Shown here in pieces: positions 62,256 to 64,000 of a stretch of DNA of 64,000 nucleotides (position 1 is its first letter; each line of letters opens with the position of its first letter). Position numbers and translations under genes: made by a program. The notes beneath the pieces are model-generated. The model was not told the origin of the DNA, ran no database searches, and saw only the letters and a list, made by a program, of their open reading frames with translations. The DNA is from Phyllobacterium sp. T1293 (lineage in GTDB: Bacteria > Pseudomonadota > Alphaproteobacteria > Rhizobiales > Rhizobiaceae), in contig NZ_CP088273.1 of NCBI RefSeq assembly GCF_020731415.2, positions 1,555,001 through 1,619,000 on the forward strand, read 5' to 3'.

Positions 62256-64000
62256 TCAGGATGTACCGCTGCCGGACTGCGGCCACTCATTATCCGGGAC
62301 ATCCATAATGCCGCCATCCTTCACGCCGTCGATCTCGTACTTGGTCAGATAGCTGCTGAGCAGATCGCCAAAGTCATCGGCTCTCTTTTGCTGCTTGCCT
62401 TCCGCAATCAAACCCGGAATCAGCATCGCCAATGCACCGACGCCCGCCGCAACCAACCCAAGACCACCGGCGGCCAGCGCCGGGATCAAACGCGCCATGG
62501 TGGGAGCAAACAGCGCCATTCCGCCTTCGATGGTGGAAGCCAAGCCTGCCATGACACTGAGGGAACCTGCCGTGATACTGATACCACCAGTGACCGTATC
62601 GCCCTTGCGGATTGCTTGCACACCGTCAAAGATGCCGTAGGCACCAGCAGCAATACCGACGATGCCACCAAGCCCCTTCGCGGCATTTTCGAACTTCTTC
62701 AGGTTGGACGTCATAGCGTCGACGAGTTCGTCATCGACCACGCCTTTCACGTCTTTCAGGTAATCCTGCAAACCCTTCATGCCGCCTTCTGTCATAATCG
62801 TGGCGGTCTGGATCGACCCGGTGGTGATATCGACGATTTGCCGGTCGGTGAGTTTGCCCGAACCGCTCGCACCTTTGGCGATCGTAACACCGGCCAGGAA
62901 AAGGCCACTGACGCCATGAAGAACCCCCTTGTCCGCAGCGCCCTTAACCGATGAATCCGGGCTGAAAAGCTTAAGCTCGTTGAGCGTCTTTGCCCCCTGA
63001 CGCAGAAGATCCCAGTCGCCCCTAAAGGCTGACAATATCTGGTCTGGCCTTGTGACCGTCCCATTCGGATTGGTGAAGAACGCGGGATTGTCCTTGCTGA
63101 TCTGATCGATAAGGGCTTTTACCTTTTCCTCATCGAGGTCATCGCCGCCATTGATGCCGAATGCCTTTCTAAGATCTTTGAAAGAGGCGTCATTGAAGGC
63201 GTTTTCCTGCACGGTCTTGGTGAAATTGTCGTTGATCTGCTTGTCAAATTTCCCCGTAAATTCAGGGCTGAGCGCTGCATTATAGAGCGCGACTTCCATG
63301 CTGAAGGCACTGGCTGCCTTTTCGAACGAATTGGTCTTCATCAACTCTTTCAGCCGGTCGCCTGAGGCAAGCGATTTCTCATAGAAATCGTTCAGTTCAC
63401 CCGCATGTTTGGAATTTTTAACGGCGTTCTGGATTTCAGCCGCGTTCTTGATACCAAGAGTGCTCTGGAACGTCTGCGCTGATCCGTAGAACTCGGCAAC
63501 AACCGCCTGCTGATCCGTCTTGCCATCCTTCATCTTCGTGTCCCATAGGCTATTGAGTGCCTTGCCGGACTTGATATCGTCATCATAGGTTTTCTGCAGC
63601 GCGTCCTTGAGGCCCTTATTCTCTTCCAACAGCTTGGACATCTGCTTGGAGCTGTTCTCATTCATGTACTTCACAACGTCCGGGTCGCCCTCAAGCGTTT
63701 TAATGTGGTCGTTGACGTCCTGGAGCAGCTTCTCGGGATTTGGATGACTGCGAACACGGTTGGCTATGCTGACGATGGAATAATCGTCCTTCCACATGCC
63801 CGCGCTCGCTCCGCCGATGATCAGCTGCTGCGCTTTCAGCAATTCCTGAAGCGCGGCGGCTTTTTCTTCTGTCGAATGCTTTTCGGGATGTTCAAAAATA
63901 TCCTTGTCCAGCTTGCTCGTATCGGTGCCTGCAACGACATTTCCATCGGTGACACTGGATAGCAGCGTGATTGCCGAACCGGCATCCTTCGGATTCTGCT
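62256..64000 (-). CDS. Large HrpK/HrpF(NolX)-like protein, N-terminus outside window
   Basis: The frame is open to the right edge (581 codons visible), so the TTG near 63842 is not a true start. The visible part is hydrophilic and helical up to about 180 residues from the end. It then has two or three glycine/alanine-rich hydrophobic stretches (LGGIVGIAAGAYGIFDGVQA, GLVAAGVGALAMLIPGLIAE) and ends in FGDLLSSYLTKYEIDGVKDG and IMDVPDNEWP. This layout, with late membrane-inserting segments and that tail, resembles HrpK/HrpF/NolX translocator-like proteins of type III systems. No secretion genes are in the window. The match is from memory of the family pattern and needs a profile search. Confidence 0.5.
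   Translation of the reverse strand, partial: QNPKDAGSAITLLSSVTDGNVVAGTDTSKLDKDIFEHPEKHSTEEKAAALQELLKAQQLIIGGASAGMWKDDYSIVSIANRVRSHPNPEKLLQDVNDHIKTLEGDPDVVKYMNENSSKQMSKLLEENKGLKDALQKTYDDDIKSGKALNSLWDTKMKDGKTDQQAVVAEFYGSAQTFQSTLGIKNAAEIQNAVKNSKHAGELNDFYEKSLASGDRLKELMKTNSFEKAASAFSMEVALYNAALSPEFTGKFDKQINDNFTKTVQENAFNDASFKDLRKAFGINGGDDLDEEKVKALIDQISKDNPAFFTNPNGTVTRPDQILSAFRGDWDLLRQGAKTLNELKLFSPDSSVKGAADKGVLHGVSGLFLAGVTIAKGASGSGKLTDRQIVDITTGSIQTATIMTEGGMKGLQDYLKDVKGVVDDELVDAMTSNLKKFENAAKGLGGIVGIAAGAYGIFDGVQAIRKGDTVTGGISITAGSLSVMAGLASTIEGGMALFAPTMARLIPALAAGGLGLVAAGVGALAMLIPGLIAEGKQQKRADDFGDLLSSYLTKYEIDGVKDGGIMDVPDNEWPQSGSGTS

Overview
The window looks like chromosomal DNA of an alphaproteobacterium in the Rhizobiales (Hyphomicrobiales), most like the Brucella/Ochrobactrum or Phyllobacterium group. 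The signs are complex I subunits of rhizobial type (a long NuoE with a C-terminal extension), the clpP-clpX-lon order, rplM-rpsI next to speB and argC, a type 2 argC, ctaA beside a DUF2842 protein, HutC, and a palindromic intergenic element of the rhizobial GCATGATC type. The species cannot be fixed from the sequence alone.

Layout. 1-5473 (minus) holds nuoA-B-C-D-E-F, running off the left edge. A four-helix-bundle (S23/IVP-like) gene sits between nuoC and nuoD, flanked by inverted arrays of a 7-bp repeat. 5.9-18.3 kb is accessory DNA between nuo and the tRNA pair: an MFS exporter, a very large repeat-rich autotransporter broken by a one-base slip in a G tract, and five visibly AT-richer glycosyltransferase and methyltransferase genes. 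tRNA-Asp and tRNA-Val (19.3-19.6 kb) mark the end of this block. Then come hupE/ureJ, lon, clpX and clpP.

25.8-33.8 kb is metabolic and mixed: an M15-peptidase-like protein, a FAD amine oxidase, an orphan barstar, a cytochrome P450 whose stop codon lies inside a 13-copy 7-bp array, metY with a cupin gene, a CoA-binding protein, an enoyl-CoA hydratase and a thioesterase. 33.9-40.9 kb is housekeeping: rplM-rpsI with a readable promoter, two leader hairpins and a terminator, then speB, argC, an APH(6)-like kinase, an MFS transporter, ctaA, a candidate structured small RNA and a DUF2842 protein.

40.9-51.9 kb is an exopolysaccharide locus: deacetylase, FemAB/CelD-like acyltransferase, Wzc with a degenerate kinase domain, a Wza-like lipoprotein, GT4, an initiating phosphoglycosyltransferase and a Wzy/ligase. 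Its content resembles holdfast or unipolar polysaccharide loci, but no flippase is visible. 51.9-56.1 kb is a polar amino acid ABC importer with hutC. 56.1-62.1 kb encodes an acyl-CoA dehydrogenase, an APH-like kinase and two SDRs, the bacterial counterpart of ACAD10/11 or Lva 4-hydroxyacid catabolism, beside a LysR regulator and an alkenal-reductase-like enzyme. The right edge cuts a large HrpK/HrpF-like protein with C-terminal hydrophobic segments.

The most unusual items are the S23 gene cradled in inverted heptamer arrays inside the nuo operon, the slipped G tract in the autotransporter, the structured RNA candidate between ctaA and the DUF2842 gene, the holdfast-like locus and the kinase/acyl-CoA dehydrogenase operon.
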